Assembly (NCBI RefSeq): GCF_027596085.1
Contig: NC_072465.1
Span: forward strand, 14,312,857 to 14,376,856
Direction of reading: 5' to 3'
Length of the DNA: 64,000 nucleotides
DNA from: Anoplopoma fimbria
Taxonomy: Eukaryota > Chordata > Actinopteri > Perciformes > Anoplopomatidae
The notes below the pieces were generated by a model. The model did no database searches, was not told the origin of the DNA, and saw nothing but the letters and a program-made list of their open reading frames with translations. The number at the start of each line of letters is the position of its first letter. The first letter of the stretch is position 1. The position numbers were made by a program, and so were the translations under genes. This document shows, one piece after another, positions 1-21,630 of the stretch.

Positions 1-570
1 CAATAATTGATCACTTTGATCAGTCCACCCATTAAGTATTGCTTTTCTTATGCTCCACTAATAAATGGACTGAAATAATCAGACAGAGCTGGCAGATTTT
101 GACAAATGCGTATATTTTGCAGGAAATAGATTACTAAAAGAAAGGAAGTACTAAAAAACGGAAGAGTACAAGTAAAACAAAGAAAGACATATGCTACTGT
201 TGCTAAGTGCACATCCAATTCATCAGTGCCAGTTGCATCATAATATAGCTATCTGAGTTTGTTTCAAGGAACACTGGGTATAGGATAAGGATCATGTAAG
301 AAGTATGAAACAAGCCCAAACAAAAATATACATAACTGATTTCAATGGGTTAAGAGATTACACTCCAGTTTGTGTCAAATGCATGTATGAAATGTCACAA
401 ATGGAAAAAAATAGTCTCACATTGTCTTTCTATTGTTACTTGATTAAAAGCCTCTACTGCGGTACAGTTCAGTCACCAAGGTGCAAAAGTAACCTTCCAT
501 GTCACTTAGTTTGTCAGCGGTATAGTAACGTCCATAGCTGTGGTTAAAAAGTAATTGTATATCTCTGCAG
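1..570 (+). other. Intron of the FGD-family gene (5' part outside window)
   Basis: No exon can be supported here. The sequence is AT-rich and ends in a pyrimidine-containing acceptor (tatctctgcag) directly before the first visible exon at 571. The exon begins in mid-codon (its first two bases complete a Gly codon), so upstream coding exons must lie outside the window. Confidence 0.7.
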
Positions 571-1776
571 GAGGGGACATGTCTGCACTGTCGGGTAAGA
601 GTAGTCCTCGTCCAAACCGCTCCAGTCGTCCTCTCTCTGCCGTGTTCCAAAACATTCATCCTCCCAACATCTGGAGACATCGGAAAGGCACTGCTTCCTT
701 CACCCAGGTACGCCTGCAACATCACAGCTGTGTCATGTTTTGTAAGTAACATAGATAGTTATCAGTCCCCTCCTGCTCCGGTTTCGTGCAGGTGACGGTG
801 GCAGAGGAAGGCTCCATTAGTGGCACTCTACAGCGCAGCAAGACGAGCAAGAGGAACTGGAAGAGGCTGTGGTTCCTCCTAAGAGACAAGGTGCTTTACA
901 CCTACCGAGCCCAAGAGGTGAGGGGAAACTTGCACTCCCCTTAAACCTGAACAACACATATTCACGCTTAAACAGACTTTACACAATGAAGACTATAGCC
1001 ATGATGACTAAAAGTAAATCCCAGTTACCTCACAGTATCTTATAATCCATTTCTGTTCCCCTGATAAATTCTGCAGGAGAAAGTGGCATCTGAGAGTTTA
1101 CCTCTGCTGGGTTTCACAGTGAAGCTACCCGACAAGCAGGGGAGAGAGGAGGAGGCCAACATCTTCCAGCTTTACCACAAAAACACTTTGTTTTACTCCT
1201 TTAAAGCTGAGGACAACTACACAGCCCAGAGGTGAGGAACATGACGCCCTGAAAGCTCATTTCAAAATGTTTATAGATTGACAATTTAAAGATTTTAGTC
1301 TGATGACTCACAGGGTTGTTACTGATAAGTTGCTATCTTGGAAGGGAAAAAAAGAAAAACAGTCAAGTTTCTAAATTGAATTTCACTAAATGGGTTCCAA
1401 AGGGTTTTACGCGCCCAAGATTGGATAGTTTCCTTGACTCACAGATGACCATGTAATTCTTGATTTGAATGAACAGTAAACATGATCAGTGTTTTCGCAA
1501 ACAGCAAACAGCAACAGAAGTGTGGTGTTTACAATAACAAAAAGAATAGTCTAACTTATTCCTCTAGGACAAAATACCCCCCAAAAATTCTAATGAATAA
1601 GAATGCTTAGACATTTGCTGAGTTAATAATGGAGCTATATTTCCTGCTGAAGGGCACAGGTAGTGTTTAGGTGAAGCAGACTGAAATTCCTCCATTTTAT
1701 GCTTTATTTCTCCTAATGTAAAATCCTCTCTTCATACAGGTGGGTCAATGCCATGGAGGAAGCCACAGTTTTATAG
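571..1776 (+). CDS. fgd5: FGD-family RhoGEF, C-terminal PH domain (partial), probably FGD5
   Basis: Four 3'-terminal exons are visible: 571-707, 792-917, 1077-1231 and 1740-1776 (stop TAG 1774-1776), with continuous phase across consensus GT-AG junctions. The visible peptide has a Ser/Arg-rich linker (SSPRPNRSSRPLSAVFQ), then SGTLQRSKTSKRNWKRLWF, LRDKVLYTYRAQE, LPLLGFTVKLPD, IFQLYHKNTLFYSFKAED and WVNAMEEATVL-stop. This is the second PH domain of the FGD family of Cdc42 exchange factors (layout DH-PH-FYVE-PH), with the closing tryptophan helix. In this family the domain helps membrane and phosphoinositide targeting. The protein stops right after the PH domain. I choose FGD5 over FGD1-4 and FGD6 mainly because all the neighbours are human chromosome 3 genes and FGD5 maps to 3p25. 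DH and FYVE domains are outside the window. The family call is firm; the paralog is inferred. Confidence 0.78.
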
Positions 1777-2530
1777 GATCAGTTATTCTGGTTGGATCGC
1801 CGCAAATTGAATTCTGCTGCCTTTCTTCTGCTAAAGACTGTGAAACCAAAAGGGAGAAAATGTATAAAAGAGAAAACAAGATATTTGATTATGTCTGCAA
1901 GTTGTAACTTGTCTGGCTGGACTGAATAAGAGAAGACATCTTGTTCTTTGAGAGGGGACACGATTACCTAATTTGTCAACCTCCAGTGTCCCCTGCCTGC
2001 TGTTACAGCAGGTGTGATGCTGAGAGCCGCAAGAGGCGTTGGCCCAGATACCTGCCAGTGTGGAACATTACACTGATGTGACCTGTATTTCCCCCAGCAG
2101 CTGATAAGTGACATTCCTCCGAATCATGGAGAACGTTATGGATTTTAAATAATTCAAAAATGACAAAGAAATAACTGGACAAATACTTTAACCACAGCAA
2201 TTTTACTGTTGTTCCCAGGGAGGCTAAACAAATTGTAACACACTTCAAGACTCGCACAAAAATGCCCAAATCTGGATTGGCCTGATCTTCAGTAAAAAAA
2301 AAAGTATTAGTTATGCCTTCAATTCAACATGTGTTTTTACACTGGATTAAATGCATTTCTGTGAATAATACTTTGAAGCGCAGGCTATATCAAAGAATGA
2401 GTCATTTTATATGTATAGAAGTGTATGTAGCTGAGACATGCTCTGTATTGTTGGAGATGTCTCTGCCAGTGAATAAACAGTTTCTATGCTTTTTTGCACT
2501 GATATAAAAAGGAATGACCTGAAAAATAAA
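1777..2530 (+). terminator. 3' UTR of the FGD gene with poly(A) signals
   Basis: The non-coding stretch after the TAG carries two canonical AATAAA hexamers at 2472-2477 and 2525-2530, the likely cleavage signals. An alternative site further downstream cannot be excluded. Confidence 0.5.
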
Positions 2531-5500
2531 TATAGGTGTGCCTTTATCACAGAGGCCAAAAACTTAAACTACTGTACTTAGCTCACGTACACATCTTGTA
2601 AAACAATGTTGCCAATTACGTCTTTATGGTTTTAAATACCTAAAACAAGTATAATGTAAATTGTTATTTGTATAAAGACTCCGCATCCATTTGTGCACAG
2701 ATTTTGTTGCCCTGCACTGAACCGTGACTCACTGAGTGCACTGATCTACCTAATCAGTGTCTTGGACTTTGTACTGTGCCTAATGATTTATTTTATTTAG
2801 GAGTTTTTAACACTATTATTTTCAAATCAAGTAAAGAGGGATTTAACAATGGAAACAGTCTGTGTCTGTGTTTTCTCTTTATCCTCCTTACGTCCTCTAG
2901 AGGGCAGGTGACTAAACATTAAAGCACAGCAGGCTGACATTGACTTCCTGTCACTGTGTCCTTGCTAATGCGGCTCAGAATGTACAATGAAAATGGACCC
3001 CCTCTTATATGAGTCTGCACTGACATGTAGTCCATGTGTGGCCTGATCTGATGAAGAGTTTCAGATCACATTTTGATCGGGTAGACACCAGGGAGTGAGT
3101 GATGTGCTGCACGGCCACAGAAAGGCCAGCACTGCTCTGCTTCTCGTCTACCCGCGAGGCTTCCTGACCCAGAATGATATTAGGCAGAAAGTTTGCTTTC
3201 TGGGGCTCCTGAAAAGTTGCAGACACCTCGTCCTACATAGAGGACAGATCATTCATCACTCTGCTCTCCCTCTCTAGCCCCAATTCTATTTCCCCCTCCT
3301 CAGTTGCTTCACTTTTTTAGGTGTTATTTCTTTCCTTCGTTGCTGTTGGTGATGACACAATACACTATTCCTTTTATTTAAGTATTCATCATCCCACACT
3401 TCCTGCACCTGTTCCTTCTCACTGAATCCTTCTGGTGGTATAACATTGGCTGTGATTCAGTGCTGTGTGGAAAATGTACTTTATTTCAATATTAATGTTT
3501 ATATTTTTACCATACTGCAACTTGGGATTTCTCTGGTCACAACAAAGCAGCAAGAAACAGGAAATAGTTTTCATCATTAACAAGACTAAAACTCTCCAAG
3601 TCCAGTTGCACATTTATTAATCCTATATTCACTAATTACTTATAAAAACGTGATGAAAGCTTGCTGTGGTGGTGAAAACATATATTTTTTTTACAGTGGG
3701 GCAGCAACAGTGTCATAATCCAAGCTTACTTGCACATCGCTGCAGGCAGGAACAACTCAGAGAGGAACAAATAATCAATCATACACACACAGCCTACTCG
3801 ATAAGGTTGGATGCATTCAGCTCTGTTATATGCGCTCAGCATCAGGAGTCATTAAAAGCTGATGCCAAAGAAGCTGAAATTGTTTTCTGAGCTGAACTTC
3901 CTCATTTTTCTTACCCATGGTGCTCTGACAGCAAGAGTTTTGTGCAACAAACTTTCTGGCCATTTTTCAGTTTTAGTTGAGAGGAGGCAATGCAGTGTTT
4001 GTGTTGACGTGGTGAGTTACTAACAGCATGCAGTCTCATCTTTCATGGTGTTGTGTGGGCGGCAGATCCTCAGGGGTAAAGTAGGGACTTTATTACGTAA
4101 GAGCTGGAGATTTAAATAAAAAGAGTGTGAAATAGAACATATGGGAAAATAGCCGTGTCCACTTGACATTGGCTTGACATTTCTGGGTTTGCACCTTATC
4201 TTGTGTCCCTCGGCGCCTTTCAGAGATGGGGAGAGGGAGAGAAAAAAAGATGCTGAGAGGCTGGAAAAATAGAGGGACACACTAGTATGTCCCACTTTGC
4301 AAACTCTTTGCAGCCTACACTGCCAAGTCAATGTTACACCTTAATACACCTCCCCTCAAGCTTTAAATAGCCCACTCTCCCTCAACAGGACACACAGAGA
4401 AACACAGCCTTCAGCACACTCTGCATCTCCGACAGAACATTTATTATCCCTGTTGCCTAAACATGGAGTCTGCTTCGTGCTCTATATTCTCTTGTGACCA
4501 TTCTATCATCTGCAACTTCCTGCAGAGAGACAAGTGTAAGCATGTGTCAGCAGGGCCATCATTTGTCACTGAGGGATGAAAATCTGTCTTTGAGCCAAGA
4601 CAAAGATTGTCTCTACCAGAAATAGGGCCAAACATCTAAAATAGCTCTATCCAAATGTAAGAAAAAGCCACCTATGTGGACTTCTAAGGCTCATTAATTA
4701 ACATGTTTCATCTCGTCTTGTTTAATCTGAATAGTTGTGTGGTACCAGACTATTTCTTGGCCAGGTGCAGTTACCACACAACCAATGAGACTCCAGGAAG
4801 TCCCTTCAAAACTGACAAACGGCACCCTTAAAAGTAGATTTTTTTTTTTTAGATTACATTTTTATATGGATTACCTAAAAAAATCCAGGTATAACATGTT
4901 TATTGAAGAGCCTTATAAATGTTGGCTGATGGATTTGGTCAGAGCCAGGTTTCCCCTTGTTTCCGGTCTTTATTCTAAGCTACAATGTTGATTCATATTC
5001 AATGAAAAGATGTGAGATTACATCTAACTCTTGGGTGTATTACCCAAAAATGCTGAATTATTGCATTCAGTGATCATGTTTTCTAATGGGTGAACATTTT
5101 CGGCCTACTTGAATTAGAGAGTCTTGGCTCTGCTGGTGACTCCAAAAACAATGTAGCTTTCCATTCTCATGTGTCCTTTAAGATCCAGCTGTATTTCTTC
5201 AACTGCCTTTTTCATAGATGGATGCTTTAATGTTTTATTAATTTCAGTTTTAGTCATAAGAGAATAGAACAGTAAAAGATAAAGAAACTGAAATTGCAAA
5301 ATGCATTAAAGTTGCAAGACTAAGCAGTACTACAAAGATTGATAAAAATGTACAAATTACATATAAGTTTACAAGTTGTGATACATTATAACAAATTCCA
5401 TGATGTTTTATAAAACTTTGCTAAATAAAGACCTTTTCAGTTGTGTTTTCAAATAATGATATGTAGATGTTGATTGTAGTGAAAGAAGTAGGTTGTTCTA

Positions 5501-5540
5501 AAGAGATGGTCCTCAACATGGAAGATAAAAGTCGTTAGTG
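2531..5540. other. Intergenic, no gene recognised
   Basis: Short open frames occur on both strands, but none has flanking splice sites in phase or a recognisable protein family. One stretch (about 4360-4440) has a TTTAAATAG box followed by an A/C-rich segment and could be promoter-like, but nothing coding follows it. It is otherwise ordinary AT-rich spacer. Confidence 0.5.
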
Positions 5541-5624
5541 TCTTGGGGAATATAATGATTATTATAAATTAAATATATATATATTTAAACATTTTGTGTA
5601 TAATAATCATTATATTCCACAAGA
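5541..5624. repeat. Long inverted repeat (26-bp arms, 32-nt AT-rich loop)
   Basis: The left arm 5541-5566 and right arm 5599-5624 are reverse complements with one mismatch; the inner 20 bp (GGAATATAATGATTATTATA and its complement) are perfect. The loop is mostly A/T. The structure resembles a small palindromic MITE core or a cruciform-forming element. Confidence 0.75.
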
Positions 5625-5753
5625 TGATACATCCATATGGATGAACTCCATACATAGCAAGCTTCTATGTGGATCTTCATCAGGCTCTGTATGCTAAATT
5701 TAACATCCTCCTGTTCGACAGCCTATACATCCCACGGGTGGATCATGACTGTA

Positions 5754-6866
<1,113 letters not shown>

Positions 6867-6937
<71 letters not shown>
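6867..6937. repeat. (GT)n microsatellite at the prkcd promoter
   Basis: A pure GT run that degrades at its 3' side into GTGCGTGTGCGTGTG and a short GA run (to about 6965). It lies immediately upstream of the inferred first exon of prkcd. Confidence 0.95.
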
Positions 6938-6939
<2 letters not shown>

Positions 6940-6964
6940 TGCGTGTGCGTGTGTGAGAGAGAGA

Positions 6965-7112
6965 GTCTGTAGCAGGTAAACGTCACAGTTTTGCAGAGAA
7001 GGCTGCGAGCGCGCGCCGCACTTCCTCAATCGACGGAATCACACAGCGGAAAGACCAGAGGAAGATAAAGAGCAACTTTGTGTTAAAGAAACAACACAAT
7101 TTGCAGGACGAG
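6965..7112 (+). promoter_or_regulatory. prkcd: Probable prkcd promoter and 5' non-coding exon 1
   Basis: This is the only GC/CpG-rich patch upstream of prkcd (ctgcgagcgcgcgccgcac near 7000), with an ETS-like CACTTCCTC. A purine-rich tract follows and ends in a strong donor GACGAG|gtaaga at 7112/7113. The coding exon at 9537 has an acceptor 21 bp before the ATG, so at least one upstream non-coding exon is required; this is the best candidate. The transcription start itself cannot be fixed from sequence. Confidence 0.5.
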
Positions 7113-7167
7113 GTAAGACTGCTGCAAATATTATTTTTTGAGTTGTGGTCTTATACGCGTAAAGTTT

Positions 7168-7192
7168 AAAAAAAAAAAAAAAAAAAAAAAAA
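7168..7192. repeat. Poly(A) homopolymer, 25 bp
   Basis: A run of 25 A just inside inferred prkcd intron 1. No retroelement body or target-site duplication was recognised next to it. Confidence 0.9.
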
Positions 7193-9536
7193 GTTGCTCA
7201 AAGACTAAACACGCGTAACGTGAACGTGTCCCTTTTTGTTGTCTTTTTTGGTGTGAGTCGCTAATGTTGTCTGATTCTACAGTCTGTTTGACTGAAAACG
7301 TGTGCTTACTGACAGTACATTACCACACTGTCTACGCCCTTTATGTGGCTATTAAACAGTGTCACTACCAAACGTTAACTAGTTGTTCTGATGGAAATGA
7401 TAATCCCAATAAACTTTTTCGGATATCCTCTTCTATTTATTTAAACTGAAATTGTGCGACGGAATCTGTGACCTGTTTCATGTCAACACAAAAAAAAAAG
7501 CCTGATTGGTTGTACAGGTGAAGTGTTAAGACGATGCTTACGGATCGATACTGTCTACCACTTTGTGCTATGACAGCTCTCAAAGTGTGTGACACGCATC
7601 TCAATGGTATGGGGTCACTTTGAGTAGTCAGTGTGCGCACATGGTGAATATGTGGAATTCCAGTTCAGGTCACAGAATCTCACGGGTCGCAGGATACGTT
7701 GCAACAGCGGCTGTGATGAGGAATGCGGGGCAGGTCTGGACAGCAGAGAAAGCGGAGTGGTTTTTGTTTTTTTATATATATATTTTTTTACACATCTATG
7801 TGTCGAAATCAAATTTGGTCTCCAACTGCTTTCTGAGACAGACGTGGGGTGACTTCTACGTTTAGACAACTGACACGTCAACCACATCCTTTAGAGTCAG
7901 AAAATCAGATGCACTGACTGATTCTCGGTTGATGCCGATTCTCTTCAAATGGCTTTTGGTCTTAGTTGTAAGTGTGCAAATCACTGTAACAGCTTCACTC
8001 CACTTTGTTTGTTGTACTGAGTGTATCAGTGTAGCAGATCACTGTACAAGCTCCCTCTCTTTTTCTGTATTTTACTTCTCTGTTTCTTTCTGTCACAGCT
8101 GAGCCACTCAGGGGGGATACTATCCCTATTTCTCTTTCATTTAATAAATCAAATAACTTGGTGGTAGTTATATATATATATAATTCAGTCTCCAGCACTC
8201 AGGTTTGACATACTTGTAGATAAACTTATTTTGCCACTGCTACAACTGTATTATACACCATACATCCAAAACCTGTATTATAGCTGCATATCTTATTTTT
8301 TAAGATATGATAATAAAATACAAGCAAACATGCACAAATAAAGAATTGTAGTGTTAGAAAAAGAAGTGTTATTACATAGCCAAAATTCTAGGTGAAATAT
8401 TATGATATAAACTTTGTAGTAGTATTTGTTACCTCTACTTACAAACACACTTGAGTTGGTCAGAATGCTGTTATCAGGAAGTAGGTAGCATAAACAAGCA
8501 TATATTAGGGAAGTTAGGTGGAAGTTTGCAAGTTACATTATAACGGTGCATGGGACATAACTACTGAATTTAACAGATGGACCAAATCGAAACTGCACAT
8601 GAACAATTTGCTAGGCAATCAATCACTACCGACCTCAGTAACACAGTGTGCTTGCTATTGATTAACTCCAACCAAAACCCTGACATCACAGCTAACAGCA
8701 GCAGTAGGTGAGTTAGTGAATATGTTCTTTCATCAGTGAGTACTTTTTTTGTGGTTTTTCTGTCTTACTTTAATGGTGTCAGAGTGGGTGGTTTTGAGTT
8801 TAGCATTGTGAATACCAGCTAGGCCTACTGTGGTGTGCTGCACGCTTGTATTTGGGTGAGACATGTTGAGGCCTGCTCTGCCTTTGTAGGACAGGAAAAC
8901 ACTTCCACTGTTGCAGCTGCAACCTCTCAGAAATTACACAGTCAAGAAAACACAGTGACAGGGAATCAAACAAGCAACAGAGGCTCAAATGATGCAGGAA
9001 CATCTTACATTGTGGTTGTTATTGAGGTGTGGGCCAGACATGCAAGAAAACAACAGAAGAACCTGCCCAACATGTGAAACTGATTGGCGTCACCTTTTGC
9101 ATTGCAGATACAGAAACTGGTGGGGCTGTTACAGCAAAAGTTGTTGTTCCATCTGTAGCACATGTGCATTATCAGTAAATCACGTATGCAACAGCAAGTG
9201 CCCAGCATGTAGGGTGGTATTGATTTCTCAACAATATGTCAGTATAAGACATATTGCAAAAGGATGCAACTAGTGTCCATCATCTGTAATGTAATGGGGT
9301 TTTCAAATAATTTTGGTCTCCCTTTCTCATATTTCTGCCATGTTCCAAACTGTTGCATTTTTTTTAACTAGCAGTGGTAAAATCTTAAATCTGCAGATTA
9401 TTTCTGCAGAATATGCACCAGTGTGTGTTTATGCAATAAGTGGATATAATGACCAACTAGCTGTGTATGTAACTAACATGTCATTATAGATAAATCTCAC
9501 CAGGGTAACACTGTGTTTGTCCATCTCTGAAAGCAG
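7193..9536 (+). other. prkcd: Inferred prkcd intron 1
   Basis: Mostly unique AT-rich sequence with a short (TA)n near 8169-8182. Open frames around 8835-9273 are Cys- or Ser/Thr-rich, but they lack in-phase splice sites and any family resemblance. The intron ends in ctgaaagcag at 9536. Confidence 0.45.
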
Positions 9537-9557
9537 GTGACCTTGGTACTCGGCATC

Positions 9558-19795
<10,238 letters not shown>

Positions 19796-20923
19796 CTGTT
19801 GTGATGACATCCAGACCGTGGTTACATCTCTACTACTTACGGACAGTTTTCTTATTCTGTCAAAATCCTCAAAATTACAAAAGAGTGAGCTGTTCCACCA
19901 TCAGTATTTGTGTGTCCTCATTTCAAGCAGAAACTGTTCTCCTTGGGTACGTGTATAAATGATAAAAGTAGAAAGGGCCCATGTACTGTTCATATTGACG
20001 TCATTGTGTTTGTGTGCATGCTTGTTATTTGTTTAGGTTGTTAAGGCCAATATGAGTAATAATAATAATAGGGCAGGACGTTAAAAATTCTTACATTCCA
20101 CTTGACGTCACCGCTACCATCTGCAGCAAAAAAAACAAAAAAAAGTCTCTTTTTGTAATATTCAGTTTAACCCAACTGGGGTTGAAAAAGTATAAATAAA
20201 AAAAGAAAACTATAGGAATAAATTATACTGTATACTTAACATGTGTGTGAATGAGTTGACTGCATGTATAGAAATATCAGACTAACATAAACCTATCTAT
20301 CTTTAAATATAGATAAATAATGAATGTTATCTGTCTTTGAAACATCATAATTAATGCATTTGGATGAATCATGTCTTGCTGACAAAGAAACAAGTTGTAA
20401 AGAACAAGTTTTCACAGAGAAACAGCTCGTCTGAGCTGAGCTGAAAGGTCCTGTCTGTGTACAGGGGATACAGTCGATGCAAAAGGTCACTGAAATGCTG
20501 TATATAAACAATATTTATGTATATTGTTGTAATGTGTATATTGGTAAGCGAAAGATGTACTTTTTTTACTGTCTCCATCTTTTACATCTGACTAAAAAAC
20601 CATCAACTCCCAAGTGTGGTGTGCTATTTTTAAAAACATCTGCAGTTTTCATAGTTCTCATAATATGAAAGATTAGGTCCTTTAAAAAAAAAAGGAAACT
20701 TCAGAGGGTTTAGTCAGATCAGGGTTTTATCTATGTGTTAAATGATGAAAGGTAACTAGTTAAGTTAATGTTATATGCTAATGTTGTATTTTAGTATTTC
20801 CATATGATTGTCATTTTGGTATAATTTATGCCAATGTATTTTTCTGTTGTCAATATTTTAATTGTCTCACTTTCCAAAGATAAACAAAACGAAAGACAAC
20901 TTTGTTCCATGAAGATCAATAAA
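19796..20923 (+). terminator. prkcd: prkcd 3' UTR and poly(A) signal
   Basis: The long AT-rich 3' UTR has an earlier AATAAA (about 20195) and a well-placed AATAAA at 20918-20923. A third lies near 21003, still upstream of the rft1 promoter. Tandem polyadenylation is plausible. Confidence 0.55.
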
Positions 20924-21388
20924 AGCTATAGAAGATAGCTTGGCACTTTCTGTTTGGGTAGAATACACTTTGTTACCTTCTTAGTGACATCCTCAAACCT
21001 CAATAAACTTAATAAGCAAATTGTTCATAAAGTGATGCAGAAGTGCTTATAATTGGTATGACATTTTCAGGTGATGAAAATAAATGCCTTGTATTTGTAA
21101 AAAATAAACTTATATAATGAAAAAAACAACAAAAGAAAAGAACTGAAAAGCCTTTGAATAGATTTGCTTCAGTTTGTAGCTGAACAATATTATTGTTTAT
21201 AATTTCAATATAGATTTTGACATCTTTGCGACAAAATAAAATATATAAATGGGATTTTCTCGGCAGAACACATTTTGTGAATGTTGAATTCATTTTAATA
21301 GTATCACGACATGAGATGGAGATTCACGGCAGATTATCAGAAGGATGTTTACGCCCTCTAGCGACACCTCATCGGACGTAACGCCCCC

Positions 21389-21430
21389 TGACGTCATCGC
21401 GTAACTTGTTTCCGTACAATGTGTACGGAA
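21389..21430 (+). promoter_or_regulatory. rft1: rft1 core promoter elements: CRE and palindromic ETS sites
   Basis: A perfect CRE palindrome TGACGTCA occupies 21389-21396. It is followed by TTCCGTACA (21410-21418) and its exact reverse complement (21422-21430), giving two head-to-head GGAA cores; the right one reads CGGAAGTG, a strong ETS/GABP match. No TATA box is seen. Such CRE plus ETS promoters are usual for housekeeping genes. The transcription start probably lies just downstream. Confidence 0.55.
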
Positions 21431-21543
21431 GTGTAACTACTACTGCCGTCCAACACATGTAACGTGGATCTTACACCGGTACATTAGAAATAAGGCGCTT
21501 TTGTTATTGATTTCCAGGCAGACACACTAATGTGTTTTACGGT

Positions 21544-21605
21544 ATGACTGCAGAATGATTTGCCTTGGTAGAAAGCAGCGGAAGGGTTGTCAAATCCCCG
21601 CCTGA
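21544..21605 (+). promoter_or_regulatory. rft1: Two overlapping short upstream ORFs in the rft1 leader
   Basis: The first uORF, 21544-21558, encodes MTAE. Its stop overlaps the start of a second uORF (21555-21605, 16 codons) in another frame that ends 25 bp before the rft1 ATG. They matter only if the leader is transcribed unspliced from the promoter near 21.43 kb. Confidence 0.45.
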
Positions 21606-21630
21606 CAAAGCGTGTCAGAAGAAGTCCAAA

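Noticed and set aside
3005..3277. Open frames on both strands of one segment between the FGD gene and prkcd
   Set aside because: No family resemblance, no supporting exons nearby, and both strands are equally open.
8835..9273. Overlapping open frames, one Cys-rich, upstream of the prkcd coding exons
   Set aside because: No zinc-finger spacing, no in-phase splice sites and no recognisable family. It lies in the inferred first intron and composition alone can explain it.
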